DNA of 64,000 nt from Qipengyuania sphaerica (GTDB taxonomy: Bacteria; Pseudomonadota; Alphaproteobacteria; Sphingomonadales; Sphingomonadaceae): positions 1,302,001 to 1,366,000 of the forward strand of contig NZ_JAIGNR010000001.1 of the NCBI RefSeq assembly GCF_019711595.1, written 5' to 3'. Made by a program: the position numbers and the translations under genes. Within the stretch, counting starts at the first letter, position 1. The number at the start of each line of letters is the position of its first letter. This document shows, one piece after another, positions 9,166-19,000 of the stretch. The notes beneath the pieces are model-generated. The model did no database searches. It worked only from the letters and a program-made list of their open reading frames with translations, and was not told the DNA's origin.

Positions 9166-11403
9166 ATGGCGACGCAGGCCGCATCCCAGACCCGACGGAC
9201 CCCGCGCTGGTGGCGCAAGTTCATTGTGATGTCGCGCCGCGCGAATTTCTTCACGCTGATAGAAATGGCCGCGATTGTCGCCTTCCTCGTGATGGTCGGA
9301 ATGACTTGGGCTGCCTTTACCCGCGCACCGGCAGACGGGCAGCTCCTGCCGAGCGGGCAGGTTGCTGTCTTGCTTATCGGCACCCTGATCCCGGCCATGA
9401 CGCTTTTGGTCCTTGCGGGCAGGCGTCTGGCTTTACGCAGGGCAGCTGGCAGCACCGCGAGGCTTCATGTGCGCCTCGTGTTCTTCTTTTCGATGGTTGC
9501 GGCTGTGCCGACCCTTCTCGTGGCCGCATTTGCCGCGGTCCTGTTCCAGTCCGGAGTCGATTTCTGGTTCTCCGACAACTCGCGCGGGCTGATGGAGAAT
9601 GCAAACAAGCTTGCCGAGAACTATTACGAAGACAACCAACTCGACCTCGGCGAGGAAACGATCTCCATGGCGATGGACATGCGCGCCAACCTCCAGCGCA
9701 TTGCAGTCACCGACCCAGATTTCATGCTGGTCTACCAGTATCAGGCGCAGCCGCGTGACGTCGTCGAGAGTGCGATCCTCCAGGCCATGCCCGACGGCAC
9801 GGCGCGTACCGCAGTACTCTACAACATCAGCGAGGACGCCGACCCTGTCGCATTTACCGAAGCGAGCCTCGGCAACCTGCGCCGCGGCGAGGCGGTGGCC
9901 GTGCGCGGAAGTTCGGAACGCATCGAAGCCGTTGCACCGATCGACCGGCAGGCCGGCATCTACCTCTATACGTCGCGCAACGCAGAGGCCTCCGGTTTCC
10001 GGAGCTGGGAAAGCGCGCGCTCGGTGTCCACCGCCTATGCAGAGCTGACCCGAAGGGCAAGGGCGCTCCAACTGCGCTTCAACGTCGCGTTGTTCTTTGT
10101 GAGCCTGGCGTTGGTGGGCATCGCAGTCTGGTTTGCCTTGCGTTTTGCCGATCGGCAGGTCGAACCGCTGACCGAACTTGTTGCCGCGGCGCGCAATGTT
10201 GGCGCCGGTAATTTCGGGATGCGCGTTGCCGGCCGAACGGGTGCCGACGAAATCGGCATGCTCAACCGAGCCTTCAACCGCATGACCGCGCAGTTGGAGA
10301 AGCAGACCGACGCCCTCGTATCTGCCAACGAGGAGTTGGAGGACCGGCGCAGCTTCATCGAAGCGGTGCTGGAATCGGTCAGTGCCGGCGTCATTACGAT
10401 CGATGGCGAACGGCGCGTGCTTCTGATGAATGCTCCGGCGCAGAACACGCTGCTCGAGGGAGGGCAGGGGGGCAAGGCTCCCGCGACACTCGACGAGATG
10501 GCCCCGCAGATTGCCGCCATGGTCGTCGCCGGCCTAGAGCGAGGAGTTGTCAGCCACTCGCGGCAGGGCGAAATGATGACACTCGCCGTAAAGCTCGTCC
10601 GCGAGGGCGAGGGGCATGTGATCACTTTCGAGGACATCACGCGCCAGCTTCTCGACCAGCGCCAAGCAGCCTGGTCGGACGTCGCACGCCGAATTGCTCA
10701 TGAAATCAAGAATCCGCTGACCCCGATCCAGCTTGCAACCGAGCGACTCAAGCGTCGCTATCGCAAGCAGATCGAGGAGGACGGCGAATTGTTCGACGAG
10801 TTGACCAGCACTATCGTGCGCCAGGTCGGCGAGCTGCGCACGATGGTCGACGAGTTTTCGAGTTTCGCCCGTCTGCCCAAACCCGTGTTTCGCCCCGAAG
10901 ATGCGCTCGACCTCGTGCGCCAGTCTCTCTTCTTGCAGGAAGTCGCCAACCCGGACATCAATTACGGTTTGTCGACCGACATCGAGGGTCCGCTCAAGAT
11001 CCAGGCCGATCGCCACCAATTGGGGCAGGCGGTCACCAATATCCTCAAGAACGGCGCCGAAGCCATCGAGGCCCGCGCGGTCCATGCCGAACCCGATTAC
11101 CGCGGTAAGATCGGTGTAGAAATCAGCGAAGATGAACATTCGATCACCATCGCGGTGACCGACAACGGGATCGGCCTGCCGCAGGACCGTGAACGTATCC
11201 TCGAACCCTATGTGACGACCCGCGCCAAGGGGACCGGCCTCGGCCTCGCGATCGTCAACAAGATCGTCGAGGAACATGGCGGGGAACTGTCGTTCTCTGC
11301 CGCCAAGGGAGGCGGAACGCGTGTCACATTGCGTTTCGCCCGCGATCCGAACGTCGTGCGCGGCGACGCGGACCTGAATAGCGAAGAAAGAGTTGGAAGC
11401 TGA
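9166..11403 (+). CDS. ntrY: membrane-bound nitrogen sensor kinase NtrY
   Basis: A 745-residue transmembrane kinase. Hydrophobic spans lie at about 25-48, 66-86 and 102-128; a periplasmic sensor region of about 170 residues follows, then a span at about 305-328, a HAMP linker (328-385), a PAS domain (about 395-495), the phosphoacceptor H512 in [15 protein letters not shown], and an ATPase domain with NILKNGAEAI and KGTGLGLAIVNKI. Family knowledge links NtrYX to nitrogen, redox and envelope control in alphaproteobacteria. ntrX begins 2 nt after the stop. Confidence 0.94.
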   Translation: MATQAASQTRRTPRWWRKFIVMSRRANFFTLIEMAAIVAFLVMVGMTWAAFTRAPADGQLLPSGQVAVLLIGTLIPAMTLLVLAGRRLALRRAAGSTARLHVRLVFFFSMVAAVPTLLVAAFAAVLFQSGVDFWFSDNSRGLMENANKLAENYYEDNQLDLGEETISMAMDMRANLQRIAVTDPDFMLVYQYQAQPRDVVESAILQAMPDGTARTAVLYNISEDADPVAFTEASLGNLRRGEAVAVRGSSERIEAVAPIDRQAGIYLYTSRNAEASGFRSWESARSVSTAYAELTRRARALQLRFNVALFFVSLALVGIAVWFALRFADRQVEPLTELVAAARNVGAGNFGMRVAGRTGADEIGMLNRAFNRMTAQLEKQTDALVSANEELEDRRSFIEAVLESVSAGVITIDGERRVLLMNAPAQNTLLEGGQGGKAPATLDEMAPQIAAMVVAGLERGVVSHSRQGEMMTLAVKLVREGEGHVITFEDITRQLLDQRQAAWSDVARRIAHEIKNPLTPIQLATERLKRRYRKQIEEDGELFDELTSTIVRQVGELRTMVDEFSSFARLPKPVFRPEDALDLVRQSLFLQEVANPDINYGLSTDIEGPLKIQADRHQLGQAVTNILKNGAEAIEARAVHAEPDYRGKIGVEISEDEHSITIAVTDNGIGLPQDRERILEPYVTTRAKGTGLGLAIVNKIVEEHGGELSFSAAKGGGTRVTLRFARDPNVVRGDADLNSEERVGS

Positions 11404-11405
11404 CA

Positions 11406-12788
11406 ATGGCCCTGGACATCCTCATCGTCGACGACGAACGCGACATCCGCGAACTGGTTGCCGGAGTGCTCAGCGACGAAGGCTATGAATGCCGCACCGC
11501 CGCTGACAGCACATCCGCGCTGGAGGCAGTCGATGAAAAGCGGCCGAGCCTCGTCCTGCTCGACGTGTGGCTGCATGGCAGCCAGATGGACGGCCTCGAA
11601 GTGCTCGATGCCATCAAGGTCCGCGAACCCGAATTGCCGGTGATCATCTTTTCGGGCCACGGCAATATCGATACTGCGGTCAGCGCCGTCAGCCGTGGGG
11701 CGATGGATTTTATCGAGAAGCCTTTCGAGGCGGAACGCCTGCTCCACCTCGTCGAGCGCGCGACCGAAACCGAACGCCTGCGCCGCGAGAATACGCGGCT
11801 GCGCGATAGGTCCGGCGACACGGGAGAATTTACGGGCAACTCCGCCGTAATCAACACCGTTCGCGCAACGCTGAAGCGCGTGGCGCAGACAGGTAGCCGC
11901 GTCTTGATCAGCGGGCCTGCAGGTTCTGGCAAGGAGGTAGCCGCGCGATTGCTTCACAGCTGGTCGACGCGTGCAGACAAGCCCTTCGTCATCGTCAACT
12001 CGGCGCGCATCACGCCCGAGCGTTTCGAAGAAGAATTGTTCGGCGAAGAGGCCGAAGGCAAGCTCGTAAGGCCGGGTCTGCTCGAAACTGCCGACGGAGG
12101 TACACTGTATCTCGACGAGGTGGCCGACATGCCGCTCTCCACACAGGCCCGCATCCTGCGTGTATTGACCGAGCAGAGCTTCGTCCGCGTGGGCGGGACG
12201 CGGCAAATCGGCGTCGATGTTCGCGTCGTATCTTCCACAGCTCGCGATCTCGCCAAGGAGATGGAGGACAAGAATTTCCGCGAGGACCTATTTTACCGGC
12301 TCAACGTCGTGCCGGTAGAAATCCCCTCGCTGTCGGAGCGACGCGATGACATCCCCGCGCTCGCCGAATATTTCTTCGCCCGCTACGCCACCGAACAGGG
12401 TATTCGCCCCCCCTCCATCAGTGAGGAAGCCATGGCTGCGCTGCAGGCTTACGACTGGCCGGGCAATGTCCGCCAGCTCCGCAATGTCGTCGAACGCACG
12501 ATCATCCTGACCCCGCGCGACCAGCTCGAAACGGTCGAGGCCGAAATGCTGTCGGAAGAAGTCGCCGGTGGCAAATCGGGTGGAACGGCTGGTATTGCCG
12601 CGCTGATGGGCGCTCCTTTGCGCGAAGCACGGGAAAGTTTCGAGCGCGAATACCTCGCTATCCAGATCCGTCGCTTTTCGGGCAACATTTCGAAAACCGC
12701 GAGTTTCATCGGGATGGAACGGTCGGCGCTGCATCGCAAATTGAAGCTGCTCGGCATGGCGGAGAGGAAAAACAGCGAGCGCAAATAG
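11406..12788 (+). CDS. ntrX: response regulator NtrX (AAA+ type, without GAFTGA loop)
   Basis: A 460-residue NtrC-family regulator: receiver with D53 in LLDVWLHGSQMDG, AAA+ domain with Walker A GPAGSGKE (about 170) and Walker B LYLDEVADMP, and a C-terminal FIS helix-turn-helix (FSGNISKTASFIGMERSALHRKL). Where NtrC carries GAFTGA, this protein reads EELFGEEAEGKLVRPGLLE, so the sigma54 contact loop is missing. It may therefore act as a DNA-binding regulator that does not remodel sigma54 polymerase. It is paired with ntrY (2-nt gap) and followed by a 170-nt gap before hfq. Confidence 0.94.
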   Translation: MALDILIVDDERDIRELVAGVLSDEGYECRTAADSTSALEAVDEKRPSLVLLDVWLHGSQMDGLEVLDAIKVREPELPVIIFSGHGNIDTAVSAVSRGAMDFIEKPFEAERLLHLVERATETERLRRENTRLRDRSGDTGEFTGNSAVINTVRATLKRVAQTGSRVLISGPAGSGKEVAARLLHSWSTRADKPFVIVNSARITPERFEEELFGEEAEGKLVRPGLLETADGGTLYLDEVADMPLSTQARILRVLTEQSFVRVGGTRQIGVDVRVVSSTARDLAKEMEDKNFREDLFYRLNVVPVEIPSLSERRDDIPALAEYFFARYATEQGIRPPSISEEAMAALQAYDWPGNVRQLRNVVERTIILTPRDQLETVEAEMLSEEVAGGKSGGTAGIAALMGAPLREARESFEREYLAIQIRRFSGNISKTASFIGMERSALHRKLKLLGMAERKNSERK

Positions 12789-12829
12789 CGCTGCGCAATT
12801 TCACGCCAACATGTTCCAATGATTTATTT

Positions 12830-12850
12830 ATTGCGGTTCGGCACCGCAAT
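12830..12850 (+). terminator. short hairpin downstream of ntrX
   Basis: A 7-bp stem (ATTGCGG / CCGCAAT) with a 7-nt loop lies 42 nt after the ntrX stop in the ntrX-hfq gap. It lacks a following T-run, so it is only a weak terminator or RNA-processing candidate. Confidence 0.3.
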
Positions 12851-12958
12851 TGCCACATTGCGTTTCAAATCCGGACGAACGTTCGGTGCCCGGACGCGGT
12901 GGGAGCGTCCTGATCGCGGATCGTATAACCGGTTCGCCAACAACAGGAGACACGCAAG

Positions 12959-13501
12959 ATGTCTGGCGAACGCACTCTATCCGCTCGCCCCCGGACGGAA
13001 AAACCGGCCACACCGAAAGGCAAGCAGCCCAGCCTGCAGGATGCATTCCTGAACCTGCTGCGCAAGAACAAGACGCCGGTTACGGTCTTCTTGGTCAAGG
13101 GCGTAAAGCTGCAGGGCATCGTGACCTGGTTCGACAATTTCTCCATCCTGCTGCGGCGGGACGGGCAATCGCAGCTCGTCTACAAGCATGCAGTGAGCAC
13201 CATCATGCCCGGCCAACCCATCGACGCCAGCCAGTTCGCCAGCCAGGGTTCGGGCGCCAAGCAGCGCTTGCTGCAGGACGTGTTCCTGAGCCGCGTACGC
13301 GAGGCGGAGGCGCAGGTGACGATGTTCCTCGTCAACGGGGTGATGCTGCAAGGCGTGATTGCGGCCTATGACCTGTTCTGCATGATGCTCGAGCGTGATG
13401 GCTATGTGCAGCTCGCCTACAAGCACGCTGTCTCGACCATCCAGCCTGCCCATCCGGTCGACCTGACCGAGGAATGGGACGACGAGGACGACGACAGCTG
13501 A
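12959..13501 (+). CDS. hfq: tandem-domain Hfq RNA chaperone
   Basis: A 180-residue protein with two Hfq (Sm-like) domains in one chain, about residues 22-86 and 100-165. Each has its own N-terminal helix ([34 protein letters not shown]), Sm1 ([36 protein letters not shown]) and an Sm2 YKHAVSTI (75-82 and 154-161). Ordinary Hfq is one domain of 70-100 residues forming hexamers; here a trimer of double units could make the ring. An acidic tail ([10 protein letters not shown]) ends the protein. The domains have diverged (QSQ versus GYV before the Sm2 strand), so RNA-binding faces may differ. A clear ribosome binding site AGGAG sits at 12945-12949. hflX follows. Confidence 0.95.
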   Translation: MSGERTLSARPRTEKPATPKGKQPSLQDAFLNLLRKNKTPVTVFLVKGVKLQGIVTWFDNFSILLRRDGQSQLVYKHAVSTIMPGQPIDASQFASQGSGAKQRLLQDVFLSRVREAEAQVTMFLVNGVMLQGVIAAYDLFCMMLERDGYVQLAYKHAVSTIQPAHPVDLTEEWDDEDDDS

Positions 13502-14820
13502 GTTTCGACGACGACTTGCTGGGCGAGGTCTCGCGCGGGGCGCGGGCACTCGTCATCTGCCCCGATATACGCGGGGTGCGCTACGATCTCGACGCGGACA
13601 GCCGTCTCGCCGAGGCCGAGGGGCTGGCGCTCGCCATCGGGATCGAAATCGAAGACAGCTTCATTCTTCCGGTGCGCGACGTGAAGCCAAACCTGCTGTT
13701 CGGGGCAGGGCAGGTGGAGAACATCCGGATTGCCTGCGAGCAGCACGAGGCGGAACTGGTGGTGGTGGACGGCGCGCTCAGCCCGATCCAGCAGCGTAAT
13801 CTGGAGGACAAGCTCGCCCGCAAGGTCATCGACCGTACTGGGCTGATCCTCGAAATTTTCGGCGAGCGTGCGGCAACGGCGGAAGGCCGGCTGCAGGTCG
13901 AGCTTGCCCATCTCGATTACCAGCAGAGCCGCCTGGTGCGAAGCTGGACCCACCTCGAACGCCAACGTGGCGGCTTCGGCTTCCTCGGCGGTCCGGGTGA
14001 GACGCAGATCGAGGCCGACCGCCGCATGATCCGCCAGCGCATGGGGCGGCTGCGCAAAGAACTGGAGCAGGTCCGCAAGACCCGCGGCCTGCATCGCGAG
14101 CGGCGTGAACGTGCACCGTGGCCCGTCGTGGCCCTGGTCGGTTATACCAACGCGGGCAAATCGACGCTGTTCAACCGGGTGACCGGTGCCGAAGTCATGG
14201 CAGAAGACCTGCTCTTCGCGACGCTCGACCCGACCATGCGCGCCATTTCGCTACCGGGGGTGGAAAAGGCGATCCTTTCCGACACGGTCGGCTTCATTTC
14301 GGACCTTCCGACCCAGCTGGTGGCCGCTTTCCGAGCCACCCTGGAGGAAGTCACGGCAGCAGATGTCATTTGCCACGTACGAGACATCTCCAATCCTTCG
14401 GCCGATGCGCAGAAGGTACAGGTGCTGCGAGTCCTGACCGATTTGGGCGTGATCGACGGGGAAGGGGGGGCATCCTCGATCCCGATCCTGGAAGTGTGGA
14501 ACAAGTGGGACCTCCTGCCGGACGATCGCGCCCAAGAATTGCTGGAAGTCGTCGAAGGCGATGAAGGCATCGTGCGGACATCTGCCGAGACCGGTGAGGG
14601 CGTCGAATCCCTGCTCGGACGCCTCGGAGAAATGCTCACGGCGAAGGCCTCGGTCTATGAGTTCGAGATCCCTGCAAGCGATGGCCGGCGGATCGCGTGG
14701 CTACACGCGCATGGCGAAGTGCTGGTCGAAGAAGATATCGGCGACGGGGAAGATGGCCCGATGTGGCGGTTTGTCGTGCGGCTGAACCAGAAGGAAGTCG
14801 GTCAGTTCGAAACGCTATGA
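13474..14820 (+). CDS. hflX: GTPase HflX
   Basis: A ribosome-associated GTPase of up to 448 residues. The N-terminal HflX domain includes [12 protein letters not shown] and the glycine-rich [19 protein letters not shown]; the G domain has P-loop GYTNAGKS (about 222-229), [15 protein letters not shown] and NKWD. It follows hfq, the usual order. The first ATG (13474) overlaps hfq by 28 nt and gives a basic start ([11 protein letters not shown]); a TTG at about 13516 is an alternative, so the exact start is uncertain. The 3' end overlaps convergent mazG by 6 nt. Confidence 0.93.
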   Translation: MGRRGRRQLSFDDDLLGEVSRGARALVICPDIRGVRYDLDADSRLAEAEGLALAIGIEIEDSFILPVRDVKPNLLFGAGQVENIRIACEQHEAELVVVDGALSPIQQRNLEDKLARKVIDRTGLILEIFGERAATAEGRLQVELAHLDYQQSRLVRSWTHLERQRGGFGFLGGPGETQIEADRRMIRQRMGRLRKELEQVRKTRGLHRERRERAPWPVVALVGYTNAGKSTLFNRVTGAEVMAEDLLFATLDPTMRAISLPGVEKAILSDTVGFISDLPTQLVAAFRATLEEVTAADVICHVRDISNPSADAQKVQVLRVLTDLGVIDGEGGASSIPILEVWNKWDLLPDDRAQELLEVVEGDEGIVRTSAETGEGVESLLGRLGEMLTAKASVYEFEIPASDGRRIAWLHAHGEVLVEEDIGDGEDGPMWRFVVRLNQKEVGQFETL

Positions 14821-15576
14821 AGCGCTTTTCTCGCGTCGTTTGACCTCCTGCCACAACTCTTCCTGCGCTTCGAGATCACGCTTGGCGAAATCGCCACCAG
14901 CCAATCCCTCCATCGCGCGGAAACGGCGCTCGAACTTGGCGTTGGCAGCCCGAAGTGCTCCTTCCGCATCGACGCCATAGGCCCTGACGAGATTGACGGC
15001 AGCAAACAGGAAGTCGCCAGCCTCTTCCTCGATTTCAGATTCAGATGCTTCCGCAAGCTCTTCGATTTCTTCGATAACCTTGTCACGAGGTCCGCTGACG
15101 TCAGGCCAGTCGAATCCATGCCGCGCTGCGCGCTTCTGCAGCTTCTGGGCGCGAAGCAAGGCAGGCAATGCTAGAGCTACTCCATCGAGCGCTCCTTTGG
15201 CTCCGGAAGCCTCCCGCTCCGCTGCCTTCAAGTCCTCCCAGCGGGTTTCTTCCATGATTCCGCCTTCGTTGCCGAAGATATGCGGATGCCGAGCCTCCAT
15301 CTTGTCGGCAATGTCCTTTGCCACATCCGCAAATTCGAAGTGACCGGCTTCTTGTGCCATGCGTGAATGGAACACGACCTGGAACAGCAAGTCGCCGAGT
15401 TCGCCCTTGAGGTCCGCCATATCCGAACGCTCGATTGCGTCCGCAACCTCGTAAGCTTCTTCGATCGTATAGGGCGCGATCGTCGAGAAGTCCTGGGCGG
15501 TATCCCATTCGCAGCCGGTATCCGGATCGCGGAGTTGCGCCATTATACGTAGGAGACGTTCGATTTGATGAGCCAT
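14815..15576 (-). CDS. mazG: nucleoside triphosphate pyrophosphohydrolase MazG
   Basis: A 253-residue protein with two MazG domains. The first (about 1-115) contains CEWDTAQDFSTIAPYTIEEAYEVADAIE and the metal-binding LKGELGDLLFQVVFHSRMA; the second (about 150-250) has EEIEELAEASESEIEEEAGDFLFAAVNL. MazG hydrolyses NTPs to NMP and pyrophosphate, affecting nucleotide hygiene and ppGpp-related responses. It is convergent with hflX. The start ATG at 15576 (MAHQIERLLRIMAQLRDPD) fits the family N-terminus. Confidence 0.94.
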   Translation of the reverse strand: MAHQIERLLRIMAQLRDPDTGCEWDTAQDFSTIAPYTIEEAYEVADAIERSDMADLKGELGDLLFQVVFHSRMAQEAGHFEFADVAKDIADKMEARHPHIFGNEGGIMEETRWEDLKAAEREASGAKGALDGVALALPALLRAQKLQKRAARHGFDWPDVSGPRDKVIEEIEELAEASESEIEEEAGDFLFAAVNLVRAYGVDAEGALRAANAKFERRFRAMEGLAGGDFAKRDLEAQEELWQEVKRREKSAS

Positions 15577-15645
15577 GTGTGCGGAATAGTTTGAAGGATC
15601 ATTTTCCGGAAGGGGAGCCTGTCGACAACTCCAACCTTGGGAGTG

Positions 15646-15659
15646 ATAATATATATTAT
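15646..15659. repeat. AT-only 14-bp palindrome
   Basis: ATAATATATATTAT is an exact palindrome made only of A and T, embedded in an otherwise high-GC chromosome about 70 bp upstream of mazG. It could belong to the mazG promoter region or be a relic of a recombination site. Confidence 0.35.
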
Positions 15660-15701
15660 GTTAAGGGCGAGCCATTTGATGCTTGTAGCAATTCCTTCAA
15701 T

Positions 15702-15857
15702 CTAGTCCGTTCTCCGAGTCAAGTTTCGCTCAGGTTGCCAGACCGGATTGAGAGCGGGACGCACGTAGTCTTTCGGCAAGACCCCTTTCAGCGAGGGGTT
15801 GACCTTCTCGATTTCGAGCATGGCCTCGCGCAAGTCTTGAAGTAAAGCTTTTGGCTT
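15702..15857 (-). pseudogene. fragment of a type I restriction-modification methylase (HsdM)
   Basis: On the minus strand, reading from 15857 to a TAG at 15702-15704, the frame contains LLQDLREAMLEIEKVNPS directly followed by LKGVLPKDYVRPALN (about 15743-15845). This matches a well-known stretch of HsdM subunits (typically xLREAMxxIExVNPxLKGVLPKxYARPxLD). The residues after ALN no longer resemble HsdM and a TGA lies just upstream, so only about 33 recognisable codons remain. No other hsd genes are present. It is best read as the residue of a lost restriction locus. Recognition rests on this one conserved stretch and needs a profile search. Confidence 0.6.
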
Positions 15858-15916
15858 GGCAAATCAGAGCGTTCGACCATGGCCTATTAGCGTCCCCATT
15901 CCATTATAACGTGTGG

Positions 15917-15936
15917 TCCGCAATCGGGTCGTTAGC
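15917..15936 (+). repeat. 20-bp repeat, copy 1
   Basis: TCCGCAATCGGGTCGTTAGC occurs here and identically at 23016-23035; a 17/20 match lies at 24089-24108. The two exact copies bracket the RTX and LuxR genes. Confidence 0.7.
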
Positions 15937-16020
15937 CTCCCGTCCGCTCCTGGCAGATCGCGAGCGCGGTGGAACATTCGCGAAGCGGGCGGAAGAGGAG
16001 TTGATAGCTCAGGCATGCGC

Positions 16021-19000
16021 CTAGATGACCGACTGCGCTGGCTCCAAAGCAATTGTTGCCAAATCATTCGGCATCAATTCCCACTCGGATACATCGATGC
16101 CAGTTTCCGACTGCAGCGACATTGCGAGGGGCACAGATTCAGATGTCGAAGCGACTGACGAAGCCAAGTCGGCCACGCCGATTCCCGATACCCCTCCCAG
16201 GATTACGCCACCTCCGCCTTTGAATGACACAAGCGTACTTCCGTCAATTTCGGATATTCCCACGATTTCTGTCGCACCATCGACAAGGATCTTGTCGATT
16301 CCGACTTCGAAATCGGTGATGTGGTCGATTGACGTATCTTTCTTGCCTCCGTCGAAAACGAAGGTATCGCCACCGGCACCACCCGTCATAATATCGTCAC
16401 CCTTCCCGCCGTTGAGGAAGTCGTCTCCCAGACCGCCAATCAGAATGTCGTCGCCGTTTCCACCATCCAGGAGATCGATGCTCGCCCCGCCGTCGAGATT
16501 ATCATTGCCATTGCCCCCGCTAATCGTGTCGGAGCCATCGCTGCCCGAAATGGTATCGTTTCCGCGGCCGCCCAGGAGCGTGTCGTCACCATCGGTGCCG
16601 ACGAAATTGGAGGCGCCACGTCCGCCCTCGATTAGGACCCCGTCGGCAATCGCCGTCACAGTGATGGTCAGTGTAGCGGTGTCGCTGTCCTGACCGTCCG
16701 AAATTTCATAGACGAAAACATCGTCTCCCGTCGTACCCGGCGTCCAGGTGTCGACGATGTCACCATCGGCCGAGTAGGTCCAACTGCCATCCCCATTCAG
16801 CGTCAGAGTGCCGTAATCCCCTTGGACGATCGCGCCGGGAGCAAAGCCGCCTACAGCTGTGACCTCAAGCGCGTCCCCGTCTACGTCGCTGTCGGTGCCG
16901 GGGCTGTCGGTCAGCACGTTGCCGGTGGTGGACGCATCTTCGTCGACCGTCGCGGTATCGTCGACCGCCACGGGCGCATCGTTTAACGGAGTGATCTCGA
17001 GCGTGAATTCGTCCCATGCCTCGGCGAAGCCGTCGCTTGCGATCAACCGGATCGTGAGGATGCCGTTGAAATCCTGCGGAGGCGTTCCGGAGAAGGTTTG
17101 CGTCGCAGCGTCGAAAACAAGCCATCCAGGAAGCGGCGAGCCGTCCGATAACGTTGCCGAGAGTGTGAGTGTGTCACCGTCAGGGTCCGAGAAAATGCCT
17201 TCCGGGACAACATATTCGAAAGGCACATCTTCCGGGGAATATTGGTCTTCGATGGCCCCTCCTCCGCCATCGGGGATGTCGAACAGGCGCATGAAGATGC
17301 CAGTGCCGTCTCCGTCAGCATCGACATCGTTGTTCTGCCAGACGGCCACGAGGTCGCCACTGGCTAGCTGCCGCAAGTCGACACCGAACTGGCTCCCGGG
17401 AGCGGTCGCGTTGATGAGCGTCTCGTCGCCGATCTTCGTACCGTCTTCATCGAACCGCTGCATGAGCAATCCGTAACCGTCGAAGTCCGCAAAATTGGCG
17501 GACCAGCCGATAACGAACCCGCCATCGTCGAGTGCGGTAACGTCGGTCAGCCATTGTGGGCCAAAGGGCCAGCTGTTGACGGTAAAGACGTCGCCCTGCG
17601 GTGACCCGTCGCTGGCAATGACGCGCGCCATGATCTGGGTTTGGCCTTCCCATGCCACGACCAGGTCACCGCCCTCCAACTGTGTGACTGTCGCGCGAAA
17701 GTGGTCGCCGCTATCGTTCGTGCTGATGACGAATTCGTCGGTGGCGGGATTGCCGTCGGCAAAGAACGTCCGGCCGCTCGTCTGTCCGGTCGAACCGGGC
17801 GCCGAATTGCTGTGCCAAACGATAGTGAAGCCGCCGTCGTCGAGTGCCACGACGTCCGGTTCCTTCTGGGTGCCGGTCGTCGACTGGTTGACCTGGAATT
17901 CATTGCCGACTGGATCACCATCCGCATCGTAAACGCGCGCCATGACGGCATAGTCGCTTCCGTCCTGCCCTTCGGATCCCCATGTCAGGACGAAGCCGCC
18001 CCCGACCAACCCGGTCACGGTGGGGAAGTCCTGGATGCCTGCGGTGAACTGGTTGGCGTGAATCTGGTTGCCGACAGCAAGACCGCTATCATCGTATCGT
18101 TGCGCATAGACGCCCCAATAAGGGTCGGTGCCGGAAAACCAGCTCTCCCAAGTCACCACAAAGCCGCCACCTTCTAGCGCCGCCACTTCAGGTACGAGGT
18201 CGATCCCCGCTTGCGACACCAGCGCGAATTCGCCCGCAAGCGGAGTTCCGTCGGAAGAGAATATCTGGCCGTGGACATCGGGGTCGGGATGACCAAGGCC
18301 GTCACCCCAGATCACGACGAAATTGCCGTTCTCCAGAACCGCGACACGTCCCGGCTCCTGCGAATAGGCGGTCAGCGTATTGACGAGAATTTCGTCACCG
18401 AGACCGACCGGGGTGAAGTCGATGTCACCACCACCGCCCGTGTCGACCACTACCGGCGCATCATTGGTCCCGGTGATATCGATTGTGAGCGTTCCCCCGT
18501 CGGTTTCCCCGAAGCTGTCCTCGACCGTAAAATTCGCCACGATCTGGAGCGGCTCGCCCTCGGCCAGGCCCTGGTAATCGGGATGCGAAGGATCGAAGCT
18601 GTAGCTGCCGTCGGGATCGACGGTGAGGCCGGCGACCGTTGTATCGAGCGTGAATGTAAGGCTATCGCCGCTGCCGGAGTCGGGATCGCTGGCGGGAAGC
18701 TGCCCTTCGACGACCGCGTCATCCTCGGCGACGGCGAAGCTATCGTCGCCGGCTGTTGGCGGTGAGTTGTATGGGGTGAAGACCTCGTTAGCGACATCAT
18801 ATTCGCCGTCGGTGAAAGCGAGGATTTCCACATTGCGAAGGCTATCGCGATCGCCAGTAGCGGTGTGAATTACCGCAAGATGAGGATTGTAATTGTAGCC
18901 GAGTTCAATCGCATAATCGCCGAACGCACCGTCATAAATTGCGCGGTCGAACCCTGCTCCGCCGTCGATCGTATCATCCCCTCCACGTCCTTCGAGGATG

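Larger units (their letters stand above)
15577..16020. other. gene-poor stretch between mazG and the RTX gene
   Basis: No intact gene was found in these 444 bases. They hold an AT-rich 14-bp palindrome (15646-15659), a decayed HsdM fragment on the minus strand (15702-15857) and one copy of a 20-bp repeat (15917-15936) that recurs at 23016. The G+C content drops visibly around 15640-15720. This marks the left edge of the accessory region. Confidence 0.7.
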
